From positions 1 through 23,408 of the forward strand of contig CAZNYT010000031.1 in assembly GCA_964577315.1 (NCBI GenBank): 23,408 nucleotides of DNA. The letters are read 5' to 3'. Position 1 is the stretch's first letter. The number at the start of each line of letters is the position of its first letter. The DNA is from Desulfonatronospira sp964577315. GTDB lineage: Bacteria > Desulfobacterota > Desulfovibrionia > Desulfovibrionales > Desulfonatronovibrionaceae. The notes beneath the pieces are model-generated. The model was not told the DNA's origin, ran no database searches, and worked only from the letters and a program-made list of their open reading frames with translations. Below are positions 1 through 7,077 of the stretch, piece after piece. Position numbers and translations under genes: made by a program.

Positions 1-158
1 TCTACACATTCCCGAAGGGTCTCTTCATCCCCGGCCATAAACTCCAGAACCTGCAGTTCCCCGGAGATGATATTGATTACGTTGTAAAAGCTGTGCATAT
101 CCAAAAGCACGCTGTCCTCAGAGCTTAGCTGAAGATCTTTCTTGATTTCTACCTGCAT
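1..158 (-). CDS. 5' part of an unidentified gene, possibly signalling
   Basis: A leftward reading frame of 52 complete codons begins with ATG at 158 and is cut off by the window edge. A good ribosome-binding site (GGAGG, 5 nt before the ATG) supports the start. The peptide begins MQVEIKKDLQLSSEDSVLLD and continues with a segment HSFYNVINIISGEL. The His followed four residues later by Asn, in an amphipathic Leu/Ile-rich stretch, is reminiscent of the H-box of histidine-kinase dimerisation domains. That is only a resemblance in a short fragment. The gene is divergent from the hybrid kinase at 627, so a signalling role would fit the context. I do not recognise the family with confidence. Confidence 0.6.
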   Translation of the reverse strand, partial: MQVEIKKDLQLSSEDSVLLDMHSFYNVINIISGELQVLEFMAGDEETLRECV

Positions 159-626
159 AAAAACCTCCGTCTCCAAATTTAGGCCTCAAAACCCTAGTAT
201 CACAGACACCCTGAACCGAAAACCGCAAACTTTGACCCTTTTCTAGTGCAAGATGAATTTCTTGCCAATAAAAATCATAACAATTAGTTATCTACCCCCC
301 CCCATAAAAATCCAAATCTACCTGGTTTTTATTGCAAATAACAACTAAAACAATTATTTTTTGTTTGCGCTATCTGAAATACTGCGGTATTCTTGCAAGA
401 GCAAACCTGCTTATCACTACATATACGGAGGCACCTGCAAAAAGTCGGGACAGGAACAATTCAATGTCGAATGATCTCCATAAACCCTTGTTTTTACTGA
501 TTCCTGACACCTGCGTTTGCAAAAAGGACTTTTTGCAGACGCATGATATAAGCGGGCTTATATTATCTATTCTAATTTGAACAATCCATATCCAGGCCAC
601 TCAAGACTGAAGACGAGGAGCACCGC
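159..626. other. 468-nt divergent intergenic region
   Basis: This gap lies between two divergently transcribed genes and must hold promoters for both, but I see no convincing -35/-10 pair. It contains a run of nine C at 295-303, a short palindrome AATACTGCGGTATT at 378-391 and a 15-bp palindrome at 512-543. Reading frames on both strands across 332-600 are short, lack convincing ribosome-binding sites and run through the palindrome, so I do not call them genes. Confidence 0.6.
512..543. repeat. palindrome, 15-bp arms
   Basis: TGCGTTTGCAAAAAG at 512-526 is followed after 2 nt by its near-perfect reverse complement CTTTTTGCAGACGCA at 529-543. The only difference would be a G-U wobble in RNA. 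It sits about 85 nt upstream of the hybrid-kinase ATG. It could be an attenuating or terminating hairpin or a dispersed palindromic repeat. No T-tract follows it on either strand in the manner of a classical terminator. Confidence 0.75.
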
Positions 627-2930
627 ATGGCTTCAGGGCTATTTTCCAAGACCAAGTCCCTTCGCGATCCTGACGAGGCATGGGACAACCCCGCAAACGC
701 CTCTACCAACCAGGCACAAAGATCCCTGCATCAACCACCCCAGCAAAACAAGACCAGACGCCTGCAAGAGCGTTTAAAACAGACCATAAAAATATATAGA
801 CATACCATGTCCGCCTTCCATAAGTTTAGAAGGTGCTGTTCCCTGGTACACTCTACAACCTCCTTGATACAATTGCCGGAGTTGTTGAACAATCTAAAAC
901 AGGAACTGCAATTGGACAATATCCACCTGCTCCTGGTGAGCGAGGAATATGAAGAACTGCTTCCTGCCGCGGTAAGTACCTTGCCCCAATCTACTGTGCA
1001 ACAGCTCATATCAGGGTTGAATCTGGAGTTGAACCAATCCGCGAACATAGTTTCTCCCCGGGAATTAAAAGAGCGCGGACTTTTATCGGACATGGGTTTT
1101 CACCCGTTCATCCCCCAGGAAGGATCCGCCATCCTGTTTGCCTTGCAGGACAGGTACCAGTCCCGGAAAACCATTGGCATATTAATGCTCCAAGACCGGG
1201 ACCCGAACCGTTTTTCCCACGATATGGCCACTGATTTCGTAGAACATTTTGCAGAAAATTTTGCTTGGACCATGAGCACTCTGCGAGATCACGAAAGCCT
1301 GCAGCTCAAGGAAAAGAAGCTCTCCCAGGCCAAATTGGAAGCCGAAAGAGCCACTCAGTCCAAAAGCCTGTTTCTAGCCACCATGAGCCACGAGATCCGC
1401 ACTCCCATGAACGGGATCATCGGCATGTCCCAACTGCTCCTGGATTCCCCTTTAAGCCCGGAGCAACGACACTACGTTGAACTTATTCGTTCCAGCGGAG
1501 AAAGTTTGAACAATCTGATCAACGACATCCTGGATTTTTCCAAGATAGAGTCCCGCAATCTAGTCCTGGAAAGCCTGGATTTCGACTTGCGGGAAGCAGT
1601 GGAAGACATCTCTGAAATGCTTGCTTTACGGGCCCAGGAAAAAGAACTGGAGTTCATCTGCCACATGGATCCCTGGATACAGCCTCGGATTCAAGGGGAC
1701 CCCAGCCGTTTAAAACAGGTACTTTTCAACCTTACAGGCAATGCAGTCAAGTTCACCCAGCAAGGGGAAATCATCTTAAAGCTCACCCAAGAAGAGCGGG
1801 CCAACGGCAAGATCCGGGTCTGTTTCCAGGTCAGCGATACCGGACCGGGCATACCCGTGGACAAACAACCCTTGCTTTTCCAGGCCTATCAACAGACAGA
1901 TGCCTCTGTTACTCGCAAGTTCGGTGGTACAGGACTAGGCCTTAGTATCGCCAAGAGCCTGGTGGAAATGATGGGCGGAGAATTAAAGGTTAACAGCGAA
2001 CCCGGAAAAGGCTCTACCTTCTGGTTTACCGCTGAGTTCCAGGAGCAAAAAGAGATTCCCTCTCAGCCGGATTCCCAGCTGGAAAATTTCCAGGAAACCC
2101 CTGTGCTGGTGCTGAGCGAGTCCCTAAATAACCGCAAGGCTCAGACCGAATATCTCCGATTCCTGGGAACCAGCCCCCAAGAAGCTGAGAGCCTTAAACA
2201 AGGGATGGAGCTCTTGCGGGCATCCAGGTTGAACAACCAGCCCTTCCGGGTCATTTTGATGGATCTCCCGGTGGGCAGGGAGGACAGCTGGATACAGGAA
2301 CCTGATTTACAACAGGAGCTTGGATCGCACCCCCCTGGACTGATCCTAGCGACTGCCCTTAATAAAACAAACTACCACACAAAACTGCAGTATTGCGGAC
2401 ATGCAGAAAAAATCTCCAAGCCCATAAGAATCTCCCGGCTGCACCAATCCTTGCTCCGGGTCTTAGAGGCTTCTCACGAAGACCTCCAGGTCGTAGCTGA
2501 CCATGAAGAATCCAGTTTCAGAACCAATGCTTGGAAATCATGTGAAATTTCAGAAAAGCTGAATATTCTGGTAGTGGAAGACAACACGGTCAATCAAATC
2601 CTTATCCAAAAGATACTGGAAAAACAAAGCATTAACGCGGATATAGCTGCAGATGGTCAAGAGGCCCTGCACGCAATGGATAAAAAGAATTACCATCTGG
2701 TATTCATGGATGTTCAAATGCCTGTCATGGACGGGGTAGAGGCCACCAAAAGGATCCGTGCAGGAGAGCCGGCAGCGCAAGATCCAGGGGTTCCCATTAT
2801 AGCCCTTACTGCCCATGTTATGGAACAAGACCGGGAACAATTTCTCCGGGAAGGGGTAAGCGATTACCTGCCCAAGCCCTTGGATCCAGAGAAACTAATC
2901 AACAAAATCAACCACTGGGGTATAGAATAA
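627..2930 (+). CDS. hybrid sensor histidine kinase with two receiver domains
   Basis: This 767-residue soluble hybrid kinase starts at ATG 627, six bases after GAGGAG. Residues 1-60 are polar and probably disordered. About 60-225 resemble a DUF484/GAF-like sensory domain, followed by a short coiled coil. The HisKA domain carries FLATMSHEIRTPMNGIIGMS with phospho-acceptor His255. The ATPase domain shows QVLFNLTGNAVKFT, DTGPGIP and GGTGLGLSIAKSLVEMMGG. Two receiver-like regions follow. The first (about 475-630) keeps Asp546 and an ISKPIR lysine but has SES where the acidic pair should be. The second (about 645-765) is complete, with VVEDN, Asp695 in FMDVQMPVMDG and the lysine in LPKPLD. No transmembrane segment is visible, so it should sense a cytoplasmic signal. 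No separate response regulator or Hpt protein lies nearby. The class is certain; the signal and output are unknown. Confidence 0.95.
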   Translation: MASGLFSKTKSLRDPDEAWDNPANASTNQAQRSLHQPPQQNKTRRLQERLKQTIKIYRHTMSAFHKFRRCCSLVHSTTSLIQLPELLNNLKQELQLDNIHLLLVSEEYEELLPAAVSTLPQSTVQQLISGLNLELNQSANIVSPRELKERGLLSDMGFHPFIPQEGSAILFALQDRYQSRKTIGILMLQDRDPNRFSHDMATDFVEHFAENFAWTMSTLRDHESLQLKEKKLSQAKLEAERATQSKSLFLATMSHEIRTPMNGIIGMSQLLLDSPLSPEQRHYVELIRSSGESLNNLINDILDFSKIESRNLVLESLDFDLREAVEDISEMLALRAQEKELEFICHMDPWIQPRIQGDPSRLKQVLFNLTGNAVKFTQQGEIILKLTQEERANGKIRVCFQVSDTGPGIPVDKQPLLFQAYQQTDASVTRKFGGTGLGLSIAKSLVEMMGGELKVNSEPGKGSTFWFTAEFQEQKEIPSQPDSQLENFQETPVLVLSESLNNRKAQTEYLRFLGTSPQEAESLKQGMELLRASRLNNQPFRVILMDLPVGREDSWIQEPDLQQELGSHPPGLILATALNKTNYHTKLQYCGHAEKISKPIRISRLHQSLLRVLEASHEDLQVVADHEESSFRTNAWKSCEISEKLNILVVEDNTVNQILIQKILEKQSINADIAADGQEALHAMDKKNYHLVFMDVQMPVMDGVEATKRIRAGEPAAQDPGVPIIALTAHVMEQDREQFLREGVSDYLPKPLDPEKLINKINHWGIE

Positions 2931-2999
2931 CGCAATTCACCTCTTTTGCTGAAGATGCTTTCCCTGTAATCTTTACCTCCCTTCCCCAGAAATTTATTA

Positions 3000-3028
3000 T
3001 TGTCAACAGCTGGTTTGTTGGATAAAAT
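3000..3028 (+). promoter_or_regulatory. sigma70-like promoter for the PilZ gene
   Basis: TTGTCA (3000-3005) and TAAAAT (3023-3028) are separated by 17 nt and each matches the consensus at five of six positions. Transcription would start near 3035 and leave a leader of about 160 nt before the ATG at 3195. The leader contains a small hairpin, CTAGCT/AGCTAG, at 3093-3111. No clear ribosome-binding site precedes the ATG. Confidence 0.5.
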
Positions 3029-3194
3029 TGTTAGTTCATTTTGAGCCCCACAATCTTAAGCTAAAACTTAAAAAAACTCCCAGAGTTTATCTCTAGCTGT
3101 TTTGGAGCTAGCTGTAGAAATATTGCGCAAGCCCTGACACTATTTCGGTTAAGCCCGGCTTCATTCAACAATTTTTAATTAGGCCTTTGTCCTT

Positions 3195-4049
3195 ATGATC
3201 AACTCCCAGGAAAAAATAGAGACCTGCCTGCAAGCTGCCCTAGACCAGCGCTCCAAATTTATAGTGGCCTTGCCCTCGGATACTACCAGCATCAGCAATC
3301 TGGACACAGTTCTGGAAGACTTTGACGATAAATTCCTTTACCTGGAAGTCTCCTCTCTTGGGCCACAAGTTCCCAGATGGGAGGGCCTGGAAATCACGTG
3401 TTATTTCCGCTTGGTCCAAAAAAAGGGCGGATACAAGGAAATGTTCTTTAATTTCTCCTCCAGTATCCACAAACTGAGCAAAAAAGGATCCAATTTTGTG
3501 CAGATGGTACTGGAAAGACCCTCTCGGCTGAACATGGGTCAAAGGCGCTCCAGCTTGAGGATAGATTTGGACATCCAGCACATCCTGGGCTTTAAGCTAT
3601 GGGAGGAAGACCGTTTTATCCGGCCCCAAACCCAAGAGCAAAAGGCCGGGTTGTATCCCCCTAAGATCGAGCTGGAACGTATTCAGGACGGTTCCTTCCA
3701 GATCCTGGACATATCCGCCGGAGGGATGAAAGCCAGGGTAAGGCCCAAGCTTTTCAAGGACTTGGCTCTTAACTGGAACAAGGGATCTACCCTTATCATG
3801 TGGATTGTTCTGGACGAACCCTCGGCAAGGCAAAAAGAAGAATTCTGGCTCAAGACCAGGGTAAAATACAAGCTAGAGGACTATATCACCAAGGACGTGG
3901 ACATGGGTTTGGAGTTCACTCATTACGGCACCATTACCGAGAACAAAAAAATGAAATGGCTACGAGTCCGGGACAACTATTTAGAGAATCTGGGCAATTG
4001 GACCCACAAGAGATATATAGAGCTCTACCGCCAAGGCCTGGCTTCATGA
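3195..4049 (+). CDS. PilZ-domain (YcgR-like) cyclic-di-GMP binding protein
   Basis: The 284-residue protein has a YcgR-like N-terminal domain (about 1-110) followed by a PilZ domain. The PilZ c-di-GMP site is visible as RRSSLR with Arg118 and Arg122 (the RxxxR motif), and DISAGGMKAR starting at Asp172, which matches the D/NxSxxG motif. Such proteins bind cyclic di-GMP in the cytoplasm and commonly slow flagellar rotation or alter surface behaviour. No flagellar or diguanylate cyclase gene is in the window, so the target cannot be named. The start has only a weak ribosome-binding site (AGG at 3181-3183), but no later Met fits the domain better. It is convergent with the next gene, with 10 nt between stops. 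Confidence 0.88.
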   Translation: MINSQEKIETCLQAALDQRSKFIVALPSDTTSISNLDTVLEDFDDKFLYLEVSSLGPQVPRWEGLEITCYFRLVQKKGGYKEMFFNFSSSIHKLSKKGSNFVQMVLERPSRLNMGQRRSSLRIDLDIQHILGFKLWEEDRFIRPQTQEQKAGLYPPKIELERIQDGSFQILDISAGGMKARVRPKLFKDLALNWNKGSTLIMWIVLDEPSARQKEEFWLKTRVKYKLEDYITKDVDMGLEFTHYGTITENKKMKWLRVRDNYLENLGNWTHKRYIELYRQGLAS

Positions 4050-4059
4050 TCCCGGCTGG

Positions 4060-4293
4060 TTACTTGGTGTCCTTGGTTCCGCTGTAAGTAAACCCACGGC
4101 TGAGCATCTTGTAATAGCCTCCCTGATCCTTACCCACAACCTGACCACAGGGACACATTATATAGCCCTCCTGTTCCAGGCAGTCCATTTTCTTGGTTAT
4201 CCGGTCCTTGTGACAGCGTAGCACCTCTCCGGAACCTATTTTTTTATATTTCCAGAGCTTGCGTTTACACCCGGAACATTTGATCGTAAGCAT
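4060..4293 (-). CDS. small zinc-ribbon-like protein, function unknown
   Basis: This 77-residue protein begins MLTIKCSGCKRKLWKYKKIG. It carries CxxC at residues 6-9, one Cys-His pair near 27-28 (RCHKDR) and a CPCG knuckle in the second half. The cysteine spacing suggests a small zinc-binding or rubredoxin-like fold. AAGG lies about 9 nt before the ATG. Its 3' end is 10 nt from the stop of the convergent PilZ gene. I recall similar small cysteine proteins in Desulfovibrio-type genomes but know no experimental function. The cysteine pattern and tidy fit between genes argue that it is real. Confidence 0.7.
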   Translation of the reverse strand: MLTIKCSGCKRKLWKYKKIGSGEVLRCHKDRITKKMDCLEQEGYIMCPCGQVVGKDQGGYYKMLSRGFTYSGTKDTK

Positions 4294-4335
4294 TAGAGCA
4301 TGCCCTTAAAACCAATTTTAAAAGTAAACATGAAG

Positions 4336-4370
4336 GCAACTATTCACCATATTCAACCCCAATTATTTGC
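4336..4370 (+). repeat. solo left-end repeat, site A
   Basis: GCAACTATTCACCAT followed by a degenerate second part (AACCCCAATTATTTG) matches the first 30 or so bases of the four long repeat elements in this window. No structured core follows. It lies upstream of the photolyase gene. Confidence 0.65.
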
Positions 4371-4407
4371 TTTAAAACAAGCGGTTCATATAGTAGTTCC
4401 CTAAGTA

Positions 4408-5757
4408 ATGCACGTAAATCCCCAAAGGATACTCCAAATAAGCTCCGGGCCAGACAGTAATGGCCCGGTGATCTACTGGATGCAAAGGGACCAGAGAATA
4501 CGGGACAATTGGGCCCTATTGCATGCCCAGGAACTTGCCCTGGAATCCAACAAGTCCTTGAGAATCGTCTTTTGCCTGGCAGATGAACTCCTGGGCATTA
4601 GTAGCAGGCAGTACCATTTCTTGATCCTGGGCCTAAAGGAATGCCTGGAGGAGGCCAAGTCCCTTAATATACCCCTGGAGGTACTAGCCGGCAACCCCTG
4701 CGATACCCTGGCGCCTTACCTGCATAAACACCAAGCCTCGCATCTGGTAATGGATTTTGATCCTCTACGCAAGAAAGCTCGAGCACAAGAGTACTTGCTG
4801 CAAAAAATTCCGATTACTGCTTACCTGGTAGACACCCATAACATAGTACCCTGCTGGATCGCCTCGAACAAACAGGAATTCGCAGCCAGGACCATCAGGC
4901 CCAAGATCCACAAAAAACTGGATGAATTCCTGGAACCCATCCCCGCTATTAAACCCCATCCCCACAACCCTTCCCCATGGACTCCTACCTCTTTTCAAGA
5001 GCCTCAATCTAGAAATCTAAACCTATACACCGAATCCGGCCCGGTTAACTGGATAGTCCCTGGATCTACTGCGGGACTACAAGCCCTGGAAAACTTTATC
5101 CAGGATAGGCTTCCGTCCTACTCGGAAAAAAGAAATGACCCTAACCGGGACTCCCTGTCCCATCTTTCACCTTACCTGCATTTCGGACAGATAAGTGCCC
5201 AAAGAGTGGCCTTGAGGGTCAAGAAGGAACTGGAGGCTCCCCTTCCCTCTCGGGAATCCTTCCTGGAGGAGCTGATTGTCAGAAAAGAACTTTCGGACAA
5301 CTTCTGCCATTTCAATCCGAACTACGACAACTTTCAAGGCCTGCCCCACTGGGCAAAAAAAACCCTGAACAAGCACCGCCGGGATACCAGGGAGCACTTG
5401 TATTCCTTGCAGGATTTTGAATGGGCCCGAACCCATGATCACCTGTGGAACGCGGCCCAGACAGAAATGCTGCACACTGGTAAAATGCACGGCTACATGC
5501 GCATGTACTGGGCTAAAAAGATCCTGGAATGGACGCAAAGCCCTGAACAGGCCCTGGAATGGGCCATATACCTCAATGACAAATATGAGCTTGATGGTTG
5601 TGATCCCAATGGGTATACAGGGATACTGTGGTCCATTGGAGGGTTGCACGACAGGGGCTGGAAGGAGAGGCCGGTTTTCGGAACAGTGCGCTATATGAGC
5701 TATAATGGCTGCAGGCGCAAATTCGACGTTAACAGCTATATCGGTAAATGGTCCTGA
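4408..5757 (+). CDS. phrB: class II CPD photolyase
   Basis: This 449-residue flavoprotein uses light to split cyclobutane pyrimidine dimers in DNA. The N-terminal part (about 15-150) is the Rossmann-like photolyase domain, starting with VIYWMQRDQRIRDNW, the class II form. The C-terminal FAD domain contains YLHFGQISAQRVAL and LEELIVRKELSDNFCHF, then MHGYMRMYWAKKILEW. It ends with NDKYELDGCDPNGYTG and WKERPVFGTVRYMS, which are diagnostic of class II enzymes. Length is normal for the class. No strong ribosome-binding site precedes the ATG, but the N-terminus aligns well with the expected domain start. It appears to be a single-gene unit. A photolyase implies that the organism meets sunlight. Confidence 0.95.
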   Translation: MHVNPQRILQISSGPDSNGPVIYWMQRDQRIRDNWALLHAQELALESNKSLRIVFCLADELLGISSRQYHFLILGLKECLEEAKSLNIPLEVLAGNPCDTLAPYLHKHQASHLVMDFDPLRKKARAQEYLLQKIPITAYLVDTHNIVPCWIASNKQEFAARTIRPKIHKKLDEFLEPIPAIKPHPHNPSPWTPTSFQEPQSRNLNLYTESGPVNWIVPGSTAGLQALENFIQDRLPSYSEKRNDPNRDSLSHLSPYLHFGQISAQRVALRVKKELEAPLPSRESFLEELIVRKELSDNFCHFNPNYDNFQGLPHWAKKTLNKHRRDTREHLYSLQDFEWARTHDHLWNAAQTEMLHTGKMHGYMRMYWAKKILEWTQSPEQALEWAIYLNDKYELDGCDPNGYTGILWSIGGLHDRGWKERPVFGTVRYMSYNGCRRKFDVNSYIGKWS

Positions 5758-5845
5758 ACCAAGGCAACCTGGAACTTAACTCCCTTATTCCTTGCTTTCC
5801 TTGGTAAAAACCGGTTGCCGATAAAAAATCACAAGGACCAAAATC

Positions 5846-6120
5846 GCAACTATTCACCATATTTAACCCAAAATATTCACCGGATCTTTTTGCGTGCATT
5901 GGCCGGGAGGCTCACCGGTTTTCCTGGCGAGGCTTATGGGGGAAGCCGGACCGCACCAAGAACTCGGAATAAGAATATAGCAAACCCTCAATTTTGCACC
6001 TGTTTTGAGAACCTGCACAAAGCCAGGAGTCCGGTGGGGGCAGGAATGCCCCCGTAAGCCTAGCCTAGAAAAGCGCGAGCCGTTATGCTCGAAACGCAAA
6101 AAGATTTGGTGAATAGTTAC
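5846..6120 (+). ncRNA. structured repeat element, copy 1 (HEARO/omega-RNA-like?)
   Basis: This 275-nt element lies between the photolyase and the SDR gene. It opens with the GCAACTATTCACCAT leader. TATTCACCGGATCTTTTTGCGT (5874 onward) then pairs with the region ending GGTGAATA at 6115. Interior features are a hairpin GGCTT-ATGGGGG-AAGCC (from about 5931), CCGGACCGCAC, a variable hairpin region around 5990-6022, and the hairpin GGGGGCA-GGAA-TGCCCCC (about 6036-6053). After these come GAGCC-like and CTAGAAAA blocks, and a last hairpin CGAGC-CGTTAT-GCTCG whose sequence differs from the other copies but still folds. It ends 45 nt before the SDR ATG. No protein is plausible across it. Confidence 0.8.
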
Positions 6121-6165
6121 AAATTTAGAAACACTACCTTGCCAAACAATCAAAAGGAGAACCGC

Positions 6166-7071
6166 ATGCACTATTTTATATTGGGAGGAACTGGATTTGT
6201 AGGCACTTTCCTGGTGAGGTACTTGCTGGACCAGGGAGAGGAAGTGACTGCCCTGGTCCGGGATCAATCCAAGATCAAAATCCAATCCAGCCAATTGCAC
6301 CTTGTCCAGGGAGATCCTTTAAAAAAAGGGGACTGGCAGCAAGAGATCCCCACTCGGGACGCCGTTATCAACCTGGTGGGCTCACCTGTTATGACCAGAT
6401 GGACCCCGGAATCCAAAAAGCTCATCCGGTCCAGTCGCGTGGATTCCACACGCAACGTGGCAGAAGCCTTGCAGGAATGTGAGCCCAAGACCTTTATCTG
6501 CGCCAATGCCACTGGTTATTACGGACCCAGGGGGGAGGAGGAAGTGGATGAACAGGCCGGGCCTGGGAGCGATTTTTTGGCCCAGGTAGCCCTGGAGTGG
6601 CAAGAAACTGCCCAATCCGCAGAAAACTACGGGCACAGGGTGGTTATCTCCAGATTCCCTGCCGTTCTCGGTCCCGGAGGAGGAGCCCTGGCCCAGATGT
6701 TGCCGGTATTCAAGCTGGGACTAGGCGGAAAGCTGGGTAACGGCAAACAATGGTTTCCCTGGGTGCACATCCTGGATTTAGCCCGGGCCTTGCACTTTTT
6801 AAGCTACCCCCAAGAGATAAGGGGACCGGTAAATATCTGCGCTCCCCAACAGATCACCAACAAAGAGTTTACCCGGGCCATGTCCAAGGTTTTGCGCAGG
6901 CCTGCCCTATTCAAGGTACCGGAGCTTGCTTTAAAACTAATATATGGAGAGGTGGCTCAAATGCTGCTGACAGGGCAGCGCTGCACCCCCAGAGTGCTTG
7001 AGCAAGCTGGATTCGAGTTCAAGTTTCCCGAGATAGAAAAGGCTCTGGCGGACATAATAAAAAGCAGCTAG
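6166..7071 (+). CDS. TIGR01777-family NAD(P)-binding epimerase-like protein
   Basis: This 301-residue SDR-superfamily protein resembles YfcH/SulA-type nucleotide-sugar epimerase homologues. I start it at ATG 6166 because AAAAGGAG lies 5-12 nt upstream and the Rossmann motif ILGGTGFVG follows immediately (GxxGxxG at residues 7-13). An ATG further upstream at 6085 would extend the protein into the repeat element. NATGYYG matches the conserved active-site region of this family. The C-terminal segment from RPALFKVPELALKL to the end looks like the DUF1731 tail. Substrates of the family are poorly known. It lies alone between repeat copy 1 and a convergent transporter gene. Confidence 0.9.
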   Translation: MHYFILGGTGFVGTFLVRYLLDQGEEVTALVRDQSKIKIQSSQLHLVQGDPLKKGDWQQEIPTRDAVINLVGSPVMTRWTPESKKLIRSSRVDSTRNVAEALQECEPKTFICANATGYYGPRGEEEVDEQAGPGSDFLAQVALEWQETAQSAENYGHRVVISRFPAVLGPGGGALAQMLPVFKLGLGGKLGNGKQWFPWVHILDLARALHFLSYPQEIRGPVNICAPQQITNKEFTRAMSKVLRRPALFKVPELALKLIYGEVAQMLLTGQRCTPRVLEQAGFEFKFPEIEKALADIIKSS

Positions 7072-7077
7072 TTGCCT

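Noticed and set aside
332..600. Small reading frames on both strands upstream of the hybrid kinase
   Set aside because: They overlap each other and a palindrome, have no convincing ribosome-binding site and show no recognisable protein features.
5759..5817. Possible terminator after the photolyase (GGCAACC ... GGTTGCC)
   Set aside because: The arms are more than 40 nt apart, compete with a CCAAGG/CCTTGG pairing and are not followed by a T-tract.
5846..6120. Repeat element as a group II intron or a riboswitch
   Set aside because: It is far too short for a group II intron and I see no domain V-type hairpin. It is not consistently upstream of, or in the same direction as, a gene, unlike a riboswitch.
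6085..6165. Longer N-terminus for the SDR gene
   Set aside because: It would begin inside the repeat element and precede the Rossmann motif by an unrelated stretch. The ATG at 6166 has a good ribosome-binding site.
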